Shown here: one piece after another, positions 1 through 8,737 of the stretch
Position numbering within the stretch: the first letter of the stretch is position 1
Layout: every line of letters begins with the position of its first letter
Source of the DNA: Hymenobacter gelipurpurascens
GTDB lineage: Bacteria > Bacteroidota > Bacteroidia > Cytophagales > Hymenobacteraceae
Assembly: GCF_900187375.1 (NCBI RefSeq)
Contig: NZ_FYEW01000001.1
Span: 1-64,000 of the forward strand
Reading direction: 5' to 3'
DNA length: 64,000 bases
Program-made: the position numbers and the translations under genes
The notes under the pieces: generated by a model
What the model was told of the DNA's origin: nothing
The model's database searches: none
The model's input: only the letters and a program-made list of their open reading frames with translations

Positions 1-84
1 CTCTTCCCATTCCGAACAGAGTCGTTAAGCCCCGGAGCGCCCATGGTACTGCCTTCACCGGCGGGAGAGTAGGTCGCCGCCAAC
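1..84 (+). rRNA. rrf: 5S ribosomal RNA, 3' part
   Basis: The first ~84 bases match the 3' two thirds of a bacterial 5S rRNA: the CCGAACAG loop region at 13-20, the GCGCCCATGGTACTGCC segment, and the GGGAGAGTAGGTCGCCGCC tail that closes the molecule. The 5' part lies left of the window, so this is the distal end of an rRNA operon reading rightward. The exact 3' end is uncertain by a few bases. Confidence 0.93.
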
Positions 85-298
85 CTTACTAGTGCACCGA
101 GCTGCCCCCTTGTGGTGTGTGTCCCTCCCCCCCCGGGTAGGCGATGCCCCCGACGGAGGCAGCTCGTTGTCGTTTATACCATCCCCAGCCCGCCTCGGCA
201 TAGGCTGTTTAAGCTGGTGGTACTGGTCGGCGAGATGCCCAATGCCGCGGCCGCTAATTAGCGTCGGCTGCTGGATGAAGGCGCCTCCTACTGCCTCC

Positions 299-347
299 GC
301 GAAATGGCCCAGGTACCTAATATCAGCAGGTGCCTGGGCCATTTCGC
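299..347 (+). terminator. Long hairpin downstream of the rRNA operon
   Basis: Two 19-nt arms at 299-317 and 329-347 pair along their full length (one G-U pair) around an 11-nt loop. It lies about 215 bp after the 5S gene. There is only a weak T-rich tail (TTATCC), so it may be the rRNA operon terminator or a processing structure. The remaining DNA between 85 and 500 shows no convincing gene; the overlapping open frames on both strands have no recognisable protein signal. Confidence 0.5.
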
Positions 348-500
348 TTATCCTATCTAGCTTGTGCTTAATGTGTAACGCCAGTAAGTGAGCTAAGCTA
401 TGCACGTATGTATAGCTGCCACTTAACCATTATCATCTTCAAATTGATATGTAATTTTTTGCTCCTCCAATTCATAGTAAAATCATAAGAGGCCTATTTA

Positions 501-508
501 TACGTTTG
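501..508 (+). promoter_or_regulatory. Bacteroidota -7 element TACGTTTG
   Basis: TACGTTTG matches the TAnnTTTG -7 consensus of the primary Bacteroidota sigma factor and lies 45 bp before the ATG at 553. No clear -33 TTTG is seen at the usual spacing. Confidence 0.4.
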
Positions 509-552
509 GGAGTAGAACTTTGTATCTACCTTCACCAGATACTACCTGATAG

Positions 553-2616
553 ATGGTCTTCACATATCCTTGGTTTCTGCTAGGCTTAGTTGCAACCGCA
601 ATACCGGTTGTAATTCATCTGTTTGAGCTAAGGCGGCCGCAACGTGTTTTTTTTACTAACGTGGAGTTCATCCGTGAGGTGAAATTAATTGCCGCAAAAC
701 AACGCAAGCTGAAGCATCTGTTAGTACTCCTTGCCAGAGTTGGATTTATAATCTTTTTGGTTCTTCTTTTTGCCCAGCCTTTTATCCCTGCAAAAGACCA
801 AGGTGATAATACTAGCGGTGCAGTCAGCATCTTGTTGGACCAGAGCGCAAGTATGCAACAGGTTGCTAAAAGTGGCGAATCAGCCTTTGAGGTAGCATTA
901 AAAGAAGCAGAGGAATTGCCTTTGGCATTTCCTCCAACTTCCAGGTTCGTTTTACTGGGCCAGCGCGAAACTTCCACCGCTGCTGCATACCGAGCTAGTA
1001 TTCAGCAGTTGCAACCCTCTGGGCATTTTAGAGGCATAGCCCAAATGTTAAGGCTTGCTCAGACGGGATTAGGTGGTAATAAAGGGCCCGTTTTTGTTTT
1101 CTCAGATTTCCAGAAAAATGACGCTATTACTCAGGCAATAGAGTCTATCGATACTGCTAAACAAGTGTATCTGGTGCCGGTTGCAGGCGAGGCAGGCTCT
1201 AATGTTTTTGTAGACAGCGTATGGCTGGATGATGCTTTTATAAGAGCTAATGTTGATGCACTGCTGCGTATACGGCTCCGCAACGGGGGCAACAAAGACG
1301 TTGCCACCTGCCCAACAAAGCTGTTCGTAGGTAATAAACAGGTAGGTGCGTTTCAGGCTGCTATACCGGCCAAACAGAGCATTGTTACAGCTGTACGTGT
1401 GCGCTTAGAAGGCACTGAAACACAGGCATGCAGGGTGGAGGTAGAAGATGTACCTGTCGAATTCGACAACACCTACTATTTCATGCTACAGCCATCTGCA
1501 CGAATCAAAGTAGTAGAAATTGCGACTACTAGTTCATTAGATAAGCTATACGGCAACGAGCCGCTGTTCTCTTATCAGCATGTACGGCCGCAGCTTACCG
1601 ATTACCGGGCCATTGCGGATGCAAATTTGATTGTATTACGAGAGGCAGAAAGCCTTTCTAGTGGCCTACAGCAAAGTTTAAGGCAAGCAGCACAGCGAGG
1701 TGCTACGATTGTAGTGGTGCCCTCCGCTTCTAAGCAAGCACAAGTGGCCTACAACACACTTTTCCGGGAATTAGGAATTGGCCGTATTCAATGGGAGACA
1801 AATGCTGCTGGTGTTACACCGGTATTGCGCGATGTAGCCGAGCCCAGCAAGCAAAATCCCTTCTTTCATGACGTTTTTGCTACCAAAAACCGGCCAGCAA
1901 GTATGCCAAAAGCTGCTCCGGTATTACGCTGGACCCGATCTGGAACGGATGTGCTGCAGCTACGGGATGGAGATGGATTTCTAGCGGCTTTTCCTAGTGG
2001 CAAAGGCAGCGTGTATTTGTTTTCGTCACCATTTAATCAAGCCTATTCTGATTTCACTCAGCATGCGTTGTTTGTGCCTGTGATGTATCGGTTGGCGATG
2101 CAGAGCCATCAGCAAGTGCAGCCACTGGCCTACCAGCTAAGTGAGCAGACTTTTAGAGTGAACTTACCCGAGCAACTGCCTGCTACCGCTAATCGGGAAG
2201 CAGTTTATCGCTTACGGCATGATAGCGCTACTTATATTCCTGCCCAACGTGTACAGGATGGCCGTTTGGTTATGGATGTGCCTCCCGGAATGCAGGAGCC
2301 CGGCTATTATGAACTATTACGCGGCGAAGCAATGATCAGCAAACTGGCTTTTAACTTTGATAAGCGCGAATCTGACTTATCGAGTTATTCTGCCGCTGAG
2401 TTTCGGCAATTGGTTGGCGACAATCATCCGAATGTACGAGTGTACGAGCCAGGGGCAGGGCAGACGGTGGCAGCTCAGTATAAGGCTACGCGTGTGGGAG
2501 TGCCTCTGTGGCGCTATTGCTTGGTAGGTGCATTAGTTTGTTTGCTTGCTGAAGCATTCTTACTTCGTTTCGCGGGGCGCAAGCACATTGCTGTTCCAGT
2601 GGCCCAGGCTGCATAG
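553..2616 (+). CDS. BatA / vWA-like membrane protein
   Basis: 687-residue inner-membrane protein. The first ~85 residues form the double-transmembrane module typical of BatA-like aerotolerance proteins (TIGR02226): a helix near residues 5-25, a basic stretch with FELRRPQRV, and a second helix near 60-80. A von Willebrand-type segment follows, with the DQSAS metal-site motif near residue 96. A glutamine amidotransferase-like periplasmic part fills the middle, and a last helix lies near 655-675 before a short basic tail. Such proteins usually accompany MoxR/BatB operons, but here the neighbours are DUF4199 proteins and a glycosyltransferase, an arrangement seen in Bacteroidota outside the Bat operon. 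No biochemical role is established for this subgroup. Confidence 0.8.
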   Translation: MVFTYPWFLLGLVATAIPVVIHLFELRRPQRVFFTNVEFIREVKLIAAKQRKLKHLLVLLARVGFIIFLVLLFAQPFIPAKDQGDNTSGAVSILLDQSASMQQVAKSGESAFEVALKEAEELPLAFPPTSRFVLLGQRETSTAAAYRASIQQLQPSGHFRGIAQMLRLAQTGLGGNKGPVFVFSDFQKNDAITQAIESIDTAKQVYLVPVAGEAGSNVFVDSVWLDDAFIRANVDALLRIRLRNGGNKDVATCPTKLFVGNKQVGAFQAAIPAKQSIVTAVRVRLEGTETQACRVEVEDVPVEFDNTYYFMLQPSARIKVVEIATTSSLDKLYGNEPLFSYQHVRPQLTDYRAIADANLIVLREAESLSSGLQQSLRQAAQRGATIVVVPSASKQAQVAYNTLFRELGIGRIQWETNAAGVTPVLRDVAEPSKQNPFFHDVFATKNRPASMPKAAPVLRWTRSGTDVLQLRDGDGFLAAFPSGKGSVYLFSSPFNQAYSDFTQHALFVPVMYRLAMQSHQQVQPLAYQLSEQTFRVNLPEQLPATANREAVYRLRHDSATYIPAQRVQDGRLVMDVPPGMQEPGYYELLRGEAMISKLAFNFDKRESDLSSYSAAEFRQLVGDNHPNVRVYEPGAGQTVAAQYKATRVGVPLWRYCLVGALVCLLAEAFLLRFAGRKHIAVPVAQAA

Positions 2617-2654
2617 GTTGAGCAAAGCTTGTATCTTGCCGCATCACTAGTTTT

Positions 2655-3194
2655 TTGCGTTTGGAACCTGCCAATTACCCTTCTACTCCTGCCAGTCCAG
2701 TGTTGCGTACTGCCGTTTTGTGTGGCGCGGCTACAGGTGTACTTTGCCTTAGTTGGATACTGTTTTTGTATCTGACCAATAACAATCCTTATGGGCTGAA
2801 ACGGACCTTGTCCGACTTTTTCCCACCTATTGCTGCTATTGTCAGTCAGATTCTGTTGAGGCGTTATTATGCTAACGGACCTGGCCTAGGCCGCTCGATA
2901 GGTGTAGGCCTCACTACAACTTTGATTGGGGCAAGCTTAGCTGCGGTTGGCATCTATATATTTGCCCGGGTAGCCGACCCTGACCTGATCAGGCAACATC
3001 TTACAGAGGCCAAGCAGATGTTGGCAGCTGCCAAGGATATGTATTTAAAGCAGACGAACGGCCGGCAGCAATACGAAGCAACACTTCGCAATCTGGCCCA
3101 GACCCCACAGGCGTTTGCTCAGGATGAGTTTGTGAAGAAGATGTTGTGGGGAGTAGTCTTGAGTATACCAGGTGGGGTGTTTTTGCGGAAATAA
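2655..3194 (+). CDS. DUF4199-type membrane protein, first copy
   Basis: About 179 residues with four predicted hydrophobic segments (roughly residues 20-40, 55-70, 80-105, 155-175). The pattern of helices, and an amphipathic region between helices 3 and 4 carrying AKQMLAAAKDMYLKQ, fits the DUF4199 family, a Bacteroidota-restricted group of small membrane proteins of unknown function. The start is uncertain: TTG at 2655 gives the full length, while GTG at 2700 or TTG at 2703 would start just before the first helix. It sits 38 bp after the BatA-like gene and 39 bp before a second, divergent copy of the same family, so the three are probably cotranscribed. Confidence 0.6.
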   Translation: MRLEPANYPSTPASPVLRTAVLCGAATGVLCLSWILFLYLTNNNPYGLKRTLSDFFPPIAAIVSQILLRRYYANGPGLGRSIGVGLTTTLIGASLAAVGIYIFARVADPDLIRQHLTEAKQMLAAAKDMYLKQTNGRQQYEATLRNLAQTPQAFAQDEFVKKMLWGVVLSIPGGVFLRK

Positions 3195-3233
3195 TATACC
3201 TTCCCATCATTCTTTCACTTATTCCTACTCACA

Positions 3234-3758
3234 ATGGAAAACACTACTACACCTACAACCCCTTCTTCTGTTGGCATTCGCTACGGACTCATCACTGGTT
3301 TGATAGCGACTGTTGTATCGTTGCTACAGTTAGCGCTTATCAGTGATCCAGAAACTCCACTGAGATGGTTAAGCTTGGTCATTATGGTGGTAGGAATAGT
3401 GCTAGCCCATAAAAGCTTCAAGAATATGAACGGCGGCTTCATGTCCTATGGCCAGGGCTTGAGTATCGGTACAATAGTTTCGGGTGTTACAGGAGCGCTG
3501 AGCGGCATTTTTAGCTATATCTACATGTCTTTCATTGACCCCGATTATATGAACCGGGTGATGGAGATAACTCGTAGTCGCATGGAGGAGAAAGGACTCG
3601 ACGACGCTCAAATTGATCAGTCCATGGCAATGGTATCCAAATTCAGCGGAGGCCCGCTTACCATCGTCTTCGGTATTTTAGGCGCTCTGCTATTTGGGTT
3701 TATTATCTCGCTGATTATTTCAGCTTTCACGAAACACACCCGTCCCGAGTTTGAGTAA
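3234..3758 (+). CDS. DUF4199-type membrane protein, second copy
   Basis: 174-residue protein with a clear DUF4199 layout: helices near residues 15-35, 43-60, 75-100 and 140-165, and a charged amphipathic stretch (RVMEITRSRMEEKGLDDAQ) before the last helix. It is a paralogue of the preceding gene by topology, though sequence similarity looks low. Its stop overlaps the TTG start of the next glycosyltransferase by 8 bp, which implies translational coupling. Function unknown; the coupling suggests a link to surface glycan or lipid-linked sugar transfer, but that is inference. Confidence 0.7.
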   Translation: MENTTTPTTPSSVGIRYGLITGLIATVVSLLQLALISDPETPLRWLSLVIMVVGIVLAHKSFKNMNGGFMSYGQGLSIGTIVSGVTGALSGIFSYIYMSFIDPDYMNRVMEITRSRMEEKGLDDAQIDQSMAMVSKFSGGPLTIVFGILGALLFGFIISLIISAFTKHTRPEFE

Positions 3759-4737
3759 GCGTTTGCCGCATCATTATCCTGTTGAGCTGTCTATTGTCAT
3801 TCCGCTGCTCAACGAGGCCGAATCTTTACCCGAGCTTACTCGCTGGATTCACCGTGTGCTGGCCCAGCATGGCCTAACGTACGAAGTCATCCTGATTGAC
3901 GACGGCTCGACAGACACTTCCTGGGAAGTAATTGAAGACTTAGCTCTGGAAGACACCCACATTCGGGGCATCCGATTCAACCGGAATTACGGTAAATCGG
4001 CGGCTCTGAATGTGGGCTTCAAGGAAACTACCGGCCGGGTAGTGTGTACCATGGATGCCGACCTGCAGGACTCGCCGGAGGAACTGCCGGAACTCTACCG
4101 CATGATTACGCAGGATGGCCTAGACCTCGTTAGTGGCTGGAAAAAAAAGCGGTTCGATCCGCTGAGCAAAACCATCCCGACGAAGCTGTTCAATGGCGTG
4201 ACACGCTGGATTTCGGGCATCAATCTGCACGATTTCAACTGCGGCCTGAAGGCCTACGACAGCCGCGTGGTGAAAAGCGTGGAAGTATACGGCGAGATGC
4301 ATCGTTACATTCCGGTTATTGCCAAATGGGCCGGCTTCCGCAAAATTGGCGAGAAAGTGGTGCAGCACCAGGAGCGCAAATACGGCACCACCAAGTTTGG
4401 GCTGGAGCGCTTCGTATATGGCTTCCTGGACTTGATGAGTATCACGTTCGTGAGCCGGTTTCGGCGGCGGCCGATGCACTTTTTTGGCGCTTTGGGCACG
4501 CTCTCATTCCTGCTAGGAATGCTGATAACACTCTGGCTGGTGATTGAAAAAGTATGGCTGGCCGCCCATAACCTACGGGCCCGCGATGTAACAGCACAGC
4601 CATTGTTTTTTCTGGCTCTGGTGGCCGTAGTTATTGGCGTTCAGCTCTTTTTAGCAGGTTTTCTGGCCGAAATGGTGCAGCTCAACGGCTCCAACCGCAA
4701 CGACTACTTGGTAAAGGAGAAGCTGAATTTAAATTGA
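3751..4737 (+). CDS. GT2 polyisoprenyl-phosphate glycosyltransferase with two C-terminal TM helices
   Basis: 328 residues. The N-terminal GT2/GT-A domain shows SIVIPLLNEAESL (about 13-25), the nucleotide-binding DDGSTD (50-55) and the metal-binding DADLQDSPEE (about 108-117). The C-terminal ~90 residues contain two hydrophobic helices (about 245-270 and 285-310), as in the DPM1/GtrB group that transfers a sugar from a nucleotide donor to undecaprenyl or dolichyl phosphate at the inner membrane. The TTG start overlaps the upstream stop by 8 bp. A strong terminator follows at 4751-4796. The sugar and acceptor cannot be read from sequence. Confidence 0.85.
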   Translation: MSKRLPHHYPVELSIVIPLLNEAESLPELTRWIHRVLAQHGLTYEVILIDDGSTDTSWEVIEDLALEDTHIRGIRFNRNYGKSAALNVGFKETTGRVVCTMDADLQDSPEELPELYRMITQDGLDLVSGWKKKRFDPLSKTIPTKLFNGVTRWISGINLHDFNCGLKAYDSRVVKSVEVYGEMHRYIPVIAKWAGFRKIGEKVVQHQERKYGTTKFGLERFVYGFLDLMSITFVSRFRRRPMHFFGALGTLSFLLGMLITLWLVIEKVWLAAHNLRARDVTAQPLFFLALVAVVIGVQLFLAGFLAEMVQLNGSNRNDYLVKEKLNLN

Positions 4738-4750
4738 ACTCCCTGCGTGC

Positions 4751-4796
4751 AAAAACCTGCTCTCTAGGCCTCTTATAGAACCAGGAGCAGGTTTTT
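4751..4796 (+). terminator. Intrinsic terminator after GT2
   Basis: Perfect 12-bp arms 4751-4762 and 4785-4796 (AAAAACCTGCTC and its complement), ending in a T run. It separates the 553-4737 transcription unit from the GT4 gene. Confidence 0.8.
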
Positions 4797-4821
4797 GACA
4801 TGCAGGCAGAAATCCAGTTAT

Positions 4822-5952
4822 ATGAAAGTCGTTATCATCGGACCAGCATATCCACTGCGAGGTGGCCTAGCTACTTACAATGAGCGACTTGCGCGGGCAT
4901 TTCAGGAGGCAGGTGATGAAGTGCGACTTGTCACGTTTTCGTTGCAGTACCCCGACTTTCTGTTCCCGGGCCAAACGCAATTCAGCACCGAACCTGGCCC
5001 CACGGATCTGGATATTGAGGTAAGTCTGAATTCGGTGAATCCGCTGAGCTGGTACACAGTCGGGAATAAGCTGCGGCGGGAGCGGCCCGATCTGGTCATA
5101 TTTCGGTTCTGGCTGCCCTTTATGGGGCCAGCTCTAGGCACCGTGGCTCGCTTAGTGCAGCGCAACCGCCATACCCGCGTGGTGGCCATTACCGATAATG
5201 TGATTCCGCACGAGAAGCGCCCCGGCGACCGACCTCTGACGAAGTATTTCCTGTCGGCCTGCCATGGTTTCGTGACGATGAGCCGCTCTGTGCTAGCCGA
5301 TTTGCGCCGCCTGCACTTCAAGCAACCAGCCCAGTACAAACCCCATCCGCTGTACGACAATTTTGGGCCATTGAAGCCGAAAGCAGAGGCACTACGTGGC
5401 CTAGGCCTATCTCCCGAGTTTGGGTATTTGCTGTTCTTTGGTTTTATCAGGGCCTACAAAGGGCTGGATATCTTGCTGGAAGCCTTTGCTGATGAGCGAC
5501 TAGCGCAGCTGCCTGTGAAGCTCATCATAGCTGGCGAGTATTATGAGGATGCCGCGCCTTATGAAGTTCTGATTGCCCAGCACAACCTCGAAAGCCGCCT
5601 GATCAGAGCCACGGACTTTATTCCGAATGAAAAAGTGGTGGACTATTTCTGTGCCGCCGACCTGATTGTGCAGCCCTACAAAAATGCCACCCAAAGCGGC
5701 GTCTCGCAGATTGCCTACCACTTCGAGCGGCCCATGCTCGTGACCGACGTAGGAGGCCTCGCCGAGCTGATTCCGGATGGAGAGGTGGGCTACGTGGTGC
5801 CGCCTAAGCCCAAAGCCATTGCTGATGCCTTGGTGGATTTCTATCAGCACCAGCGCGAAGCCGAATTTACGGCTGGTGTGTGGGCGAAGAAGAAGGAATT
5901 CTCGTGGGAAGAAATGGTGAAAGCCCTGAAAGAGGTGGCCAACGTGGCCTAG
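4822..5952 (+). CDS. GT4 family glycosyltransferase
   Basis: 376-residue GT-B fold enzyme. The start at 4822 (MKVVIIGPAYPLRGG) is chosen because an earlier ATG at 4798 region falls in the tail of the preceding terminator. The N-terminal glycine-rich GPAYPLRGGLATYNERLA is typical of group 1 glycosyltransferases. The C-terminal half carries FGFIRAYKGLDILLEAF and the donor-binding region AADLIVQPYKNATQSGVSQIAYHFERP. It most likely adds a sugar to a surface polysaccharide or glycolipid. It is a single-gene unit between two terminators and faces the convergent GT9 gene. Confidence 0.85.
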   Translation: MKVVIIGPAYPLRGGLATYNERLARAFQEAGDEVRLVTFSLQYPDFLFPGQTQFSTEPGPTDLDIEVSLNSVNPLSWYTVGNKLRRERPDLVIFRFWLPFMGPALGTVARLVQRNRHTRVVAITDNVIPHEKRPGDRPLTKYFLSACHGFVTMSRSVLADLRRLHFKQPAQYKPHPLYDNFGPLKPKAEALRGLGLSPEFGYLLFFGFIRAYKGLDILLEAFADERLAQLPVKLIIAGEYYEDAAPYEVLIAQHNLESRLIRATDFIPNEKVVDYFCAADLIVQPYKNATQSGVSQIAYHFERPMLVTDVGGLAELIPDGEVGYVVPPKPKAIADALVDFYQHQREAEFTAGVWAKKKEFSWEEMVKALKEVANVA

Positions 5953-5978
5953 GCCACTGCAGGTGCCTTCTACAAAGC

Positions 5979-6014
5979 AAAAGAGCCTCACCTGCGAACA
6001 GGTAAGGCTCTTTT
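5979..6014. terminator. Bidirectional terminator between convergent glycosyltransferases
   Basis: 16-nt arms 5979-5994 and 5999-6014 pair with one mismatch around a 4-nt loop. The A-rich left flank and T-rich right flank allow function on both strands, for the GT4 gene ending at 5952 and the GT9 gene ending at 6048. Confidence 0.8.
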
Positions 6015-6047
6015 TTAATAATGATATATCACGGCACTTTGTAACAG

Positions 6048-7145
6048 TTACCGAGGCACGCTCGCCTGCACAGCTGCAAACACTTTTTCTGCGGGCAACT
6101 CTTCCATGCAACTAGTTCCGAGCTTGCAGCTGCCCCGGTAGAAGCACACGCACTGGCGGTTGGGCTGCACGAGTTGGCCTCGGCCGTAGAGGTCGAATTC
6201 GTAGGGGTTGAAGATATTATTCATCAGAATGGTAGGCTTCCGCAAGGCAATGCTGATGTGCATAGCCATCGTCACTTGCGTTACAATGCCATCCATTTGG
6301 TGCATCATGTTGATGAACTGTTCCAAGGGGAAGGTACCCAGATACGCTGCGCCGGTAGCTGCCTGGAGGCGCTGGTTGCGCTCATCCTCGGCTAGGCCAC
6401 CCAGCAGCACCGGGGCATAGCCGGCGTGTTGCAACTGCCGGATCAGCGAAACCCATTTCTCATCTGACCACAAGCGGGTCGTCCACCGGTCGCCGCAGCC
6501 AGTGTTCAGGCCGATGCGTAGGCCACCCGTTGGCAGTTGGGTCCAGTCGTAGCCTTTGTCTTCGTGCGTGTCGAACACGTATTCCTCGCCCCGGAATTCG
6601 TAGCCGCACAGCTCGAATATTTCCTGCACGTAAGGCTTCTCGTTCTGAATACTCAGTTCGTCGAACACGCCGGTCAGGAACTTGTGGTTAGCCAGCGTAT
6701 TACTAGGCCATGCTACACCATATTCAGGGTGCAAGCGGTATCCAAACTTCTGATGCGCCTTAATGGAATCGTGCAGGGCGCAGGCTTCTTTGTCCTTGTC
6801 GAGGTTGAAGAGAATATCAAATTCGCGTTGCTGCAAATGCAAAACGGATGGCAAATCCAGCTTCAGCACTTCCTCAATTTCGCCGGCCGGCAGAATGGCC
6901 GGCGTGAGCGTAAGCCACGTGATTTTGGCTGCCGGATATTCCTGCCGTAACCGCCGCAGCAACGGTGTCGTCCGAATTACGTCGCCAATGGCGCCAAGTT
7001 TAATAATCAGGATACGCTGCTGGATAGGCGCATACACCGGGCAATTGGCGCACTGGTAGCCGTGCTCCTTGTTGGGGCGGCAGGGAATATCACCGCGAAA
7101 ATGGCGGCAGTCGGGATGGACAGGAATGCCGTTGAGGTCGGGCAT
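6048..7145 (-). CDS. GT9 family (heptosyltransferase-like) glycosyltransferase
   Basis: About 365 residues. The N-terminus has a cysteine-rich segment (HPDCRHFRGDIPC...CANC) before the GT9 domain, which starts with ILIIKLGAIGDVIRTTPLLRRLR, the hallmark of ADP-heptose:LPS heptosyltransferases. The C-terminal half has IGLNTGCGD and the donor-site region GTFPLEQFINMMHQMDGIVTQVTMAMHI. I place the start at ATG 7145 (MPDLNGIPVHPDC), with 7181 as an alternative. It lies 60 bp downstream of purB on the same strand. The GmhB-like phosphatase at 14594 could supply heptose, but substrate is not proven. The extra Cys cluster might bind a metal. Confidence 0.82.
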   Translation of the reverse strand: MPDLNGIPVHPDCRHFRGDIPCRPNKEHGYQCANCPVYAPIQQRILIIKLGAIGDVIRTTPLLRRLRQEYPAAKITWLTLTPAILPAGEIEEVLKLDLPSVLHLQQREFDILFNLDKDKEACALHDSIKAHQKFGYRLHPEYGVAWPSNTLANHKFLTGVFDELSIQNEKPYVQEIFELCGYEFRGEEYVFDTHEDKGYDWTQLPTGGLRIGLNTGCGDRWTTRLWSDEKWVSLIRQLQHAGYAPVLLGGLAEDERNQRLQAATGAAYLGTFPLEQFINMMHQMDGIVTQVTMAMHISIALRKPTILMNNIFNPYEFDLYGRGQLVQPNRQCVCFYRGSCKLGTSCMEELPAEKVFAAVQASVPR

Positions 7146-7205
7146 GAGAAACTTATAGATAAAGCATCTGTCGTCCTGCACAAAGGCAGAACGACAAGGT
7201 GAAAA

Positions 7206-8570
7206 TTACATGCCCACGTAGCTGCTAGGCGAAATGGCGCGCAGCTCCTCTTTCACACCGTCGTTTACATCTAAAGTATCGATGAACTCCCGAATGGTGT
7301 GTTCTGTGACGGGTCCGTGCGTGCGGGTAAGCGCTTTGAGGGCGTTGTAGGGGTCAGGGTAGTTCTCGCGGCGCAGAATGGTTTGGATGGCCTCGGCCAC
7401 TACCGGCCAGTTCGCTTCCAGGTCGCGGCGCAGGGCTTCTTCATCAAGGGCCAGCTTATCGAGGCCGCGCTGCAGGGAGGCCAAGGCAATGAGCGTGTGG
7501 CCTAGCGGCACTCCCAGGTTGCGCAGCACCGTAGAATCGGTAAGGTCACGCTGTAGGCGGCTGATGGGGAGCTTAGCGGCGAGGTGCTCCAGCACGGCAT
7601 TGGCTAGGCCCAGGTTGCCTTCCGCGTTTTCAAAGTCAATGGGGTTCACTTTGTGAGGCATGGCCGATGAGCCTACTTCGCCGGCCTTGATGGTCTGGCG
7701 GAAGTAGCCCATTGAGATATACTGCCACACGTCGCGGGCTAGGTCGATGAGAATAGTGTTGAGGCGCTTGAGGCCGTCGCAGAGAGCTGCTAGGTGGTCG
7801 TAGTGCTCAATCTGAGTGGTCGGGTGGCTGCGCTTTAGACCCAGACGACCTTCCACAAATTGCTGGGCAAACTGATGCCAGTCGGTGGTAGGGTAGGCCA
7901 CATGGTGGGCGTTGAAGTTGCCGGTGGCCCCACCGAATTTTGCTCCAAAAGGCACCTGCGCTAGCAACTCAACCTGGCCATCGAGGCGTGCTACAAATAC
8001 TTCTATTTCCTTACCTAAGCGGGTAGGGGAGGCCGGCTGACCGTGAGTGCGGGCCAGCATCGGCACGGCGGCCCAATCATTGGCACGCCCTGCTAGCTGG
8101 TTGCGTACGCTGGCGTAGGCCGGCAGCAGTGTATGAATAAGCGCGTGCTGCAGGCTGAGCGGAATGGCGGTGTTGTTGATGTCTTGCGACGTGAGGCCGA
8201 AGTGAATGAACTCCAGATACTGGCCTAGGCCTAGCGCCGCAAACTTGTCGCGCAGGAAATACTCTACCGCCTTCACATCATGGTTCGTGACCCGCTCGTG
8301 CGCTTTCACGGCCTCTGCATCGGTCACTGAGAAGCCCGTATAGAGGCCACGCAGGGCGGGGAATACTTCGGCATCAACTTCTGTGAGCTGGGGCAATGGC
8401 AGTTCGCAGAGGGAAATAAAGTACTCTACCTCCACCAGCACGCGGTAACGAATCAGAGCCAGCTCCGAAAAATACGGGGCCAGCGGCGTGGTTTGCCGGC
8501 GGTAGCGGCCATCGAGCGGCGATATGGCAGTGAGTGGAGAAAGAACGGCGTAGTCGGCGGCAGAAGACAT
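7206..8570 (-). CDS. purB: Adenylosuccinate lyase
   Basis: 454 residues, the normal length. PurB performs two steps of purine synthesis: SAICAR to AICAR plus fumarate, and adenylosuccinate to AMP plus fumarate. Visible marks are the N-terminal SPLDGRYRRQT, the LTSQDINNTA loop, the ARTHGQPASPT motif with its catalytic histidine, and the fumarate lyase signature GSSAMPHKVNP. The open frame continues upstream to 8750, but the ATG at 8570 is supported by a TACCTTTG promoter at 8601-8608 and by the divergent gene beginning at 8738. The next gene downstream (GT9) is only 60 bp away. Confidence 0.96.
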   Translation of the reverse strand: MSSAADYAVLSPLTAISPLDGRYRRQTTPLAPYFSELALIRYRVLVEVEYFISLCELPLPQLTEVDAEVFPALRGLYTGFSVTDAEAVKAHERVTNHDVKAVEYFLRDKFAALGLGQYLEFIHFGLTSQDINNTAIPLSLQHALIHTLLPAYASVRNQLAGRANDWAAVPMLARTHGQPASPTRLGKEIEVFVARLDGQVELLAQVPFGAKFGGATGNFNAHHVAYPTTDWHQFAQQFVEGRLGLKRSHPTTQIEHYDHLAALCDGLKRLNTILIDLARDVWQYISMGYFRQTIKAGEVGSSAMPHKVNPIDFENAEGNLGLANAVLEHLAAKLPISRLQRDLTDSTVLRNLGVPLGHTLIALASLQRGLDKLALDEEALRRDLEANWPVVAEAIQTILRRENYPDPYNALKALTRTHGPVTEHTIREFIDTLDVNDGVKEELRAISPSSYVGM

Positions 8571-8600
8571 GCGTAGAAGGAGTTGGTAGGCCAAGTGCGC

Positions 8601-8608
8601 CAAAGGTA
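8601..8608 (-). promoter_or_regulatory. purB promoter -7 element TACCTTTG
   Basis: On the minus strand TACCTTTG fits TAnnTTTG exactly and ends 31 bp before the purB ATG at 8570. It is divergent from an identical element at 8655-8662. Confidence 0.7.
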
Positions 8609-8654
8609 GCGAAAGGTGGGCCGTAGGGCCAGAACACGCGCGGGCCTTTTTCGC

Positions 8655-8662
8655 TACCTTTG
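8655..8662 (+). promoter_or_regulatory. Promoter -7 element TACCTTTG for the GT51 gene
   Basis: Exact TAnnTTTG match. A TTG at 8660 that could open the frame lies inside this element, so it cannot be the translation start of a message made from here; this favours the GTG at 8738. Confidence 0.65.
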
Positions 8663-8737
8663 TTTTCCGAGCGGCGGCGGGTTCGGCACGAATCTGGTAC
8701 GAGCCGGCCGCGACTTCCTTTCTCCCTGACTGTTCGC

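Noticed and set aside
92..391. Open frame downstream of the 5S gene
   Set aside because: Runs through a long hairpin and has no recognisable protein feature.
8660..8737. TTG start for the GT51 gene
   Set aside because: The TTG lies inside a TACCTTTG promoter element; GTG 8738 is just before the membrane anchor.
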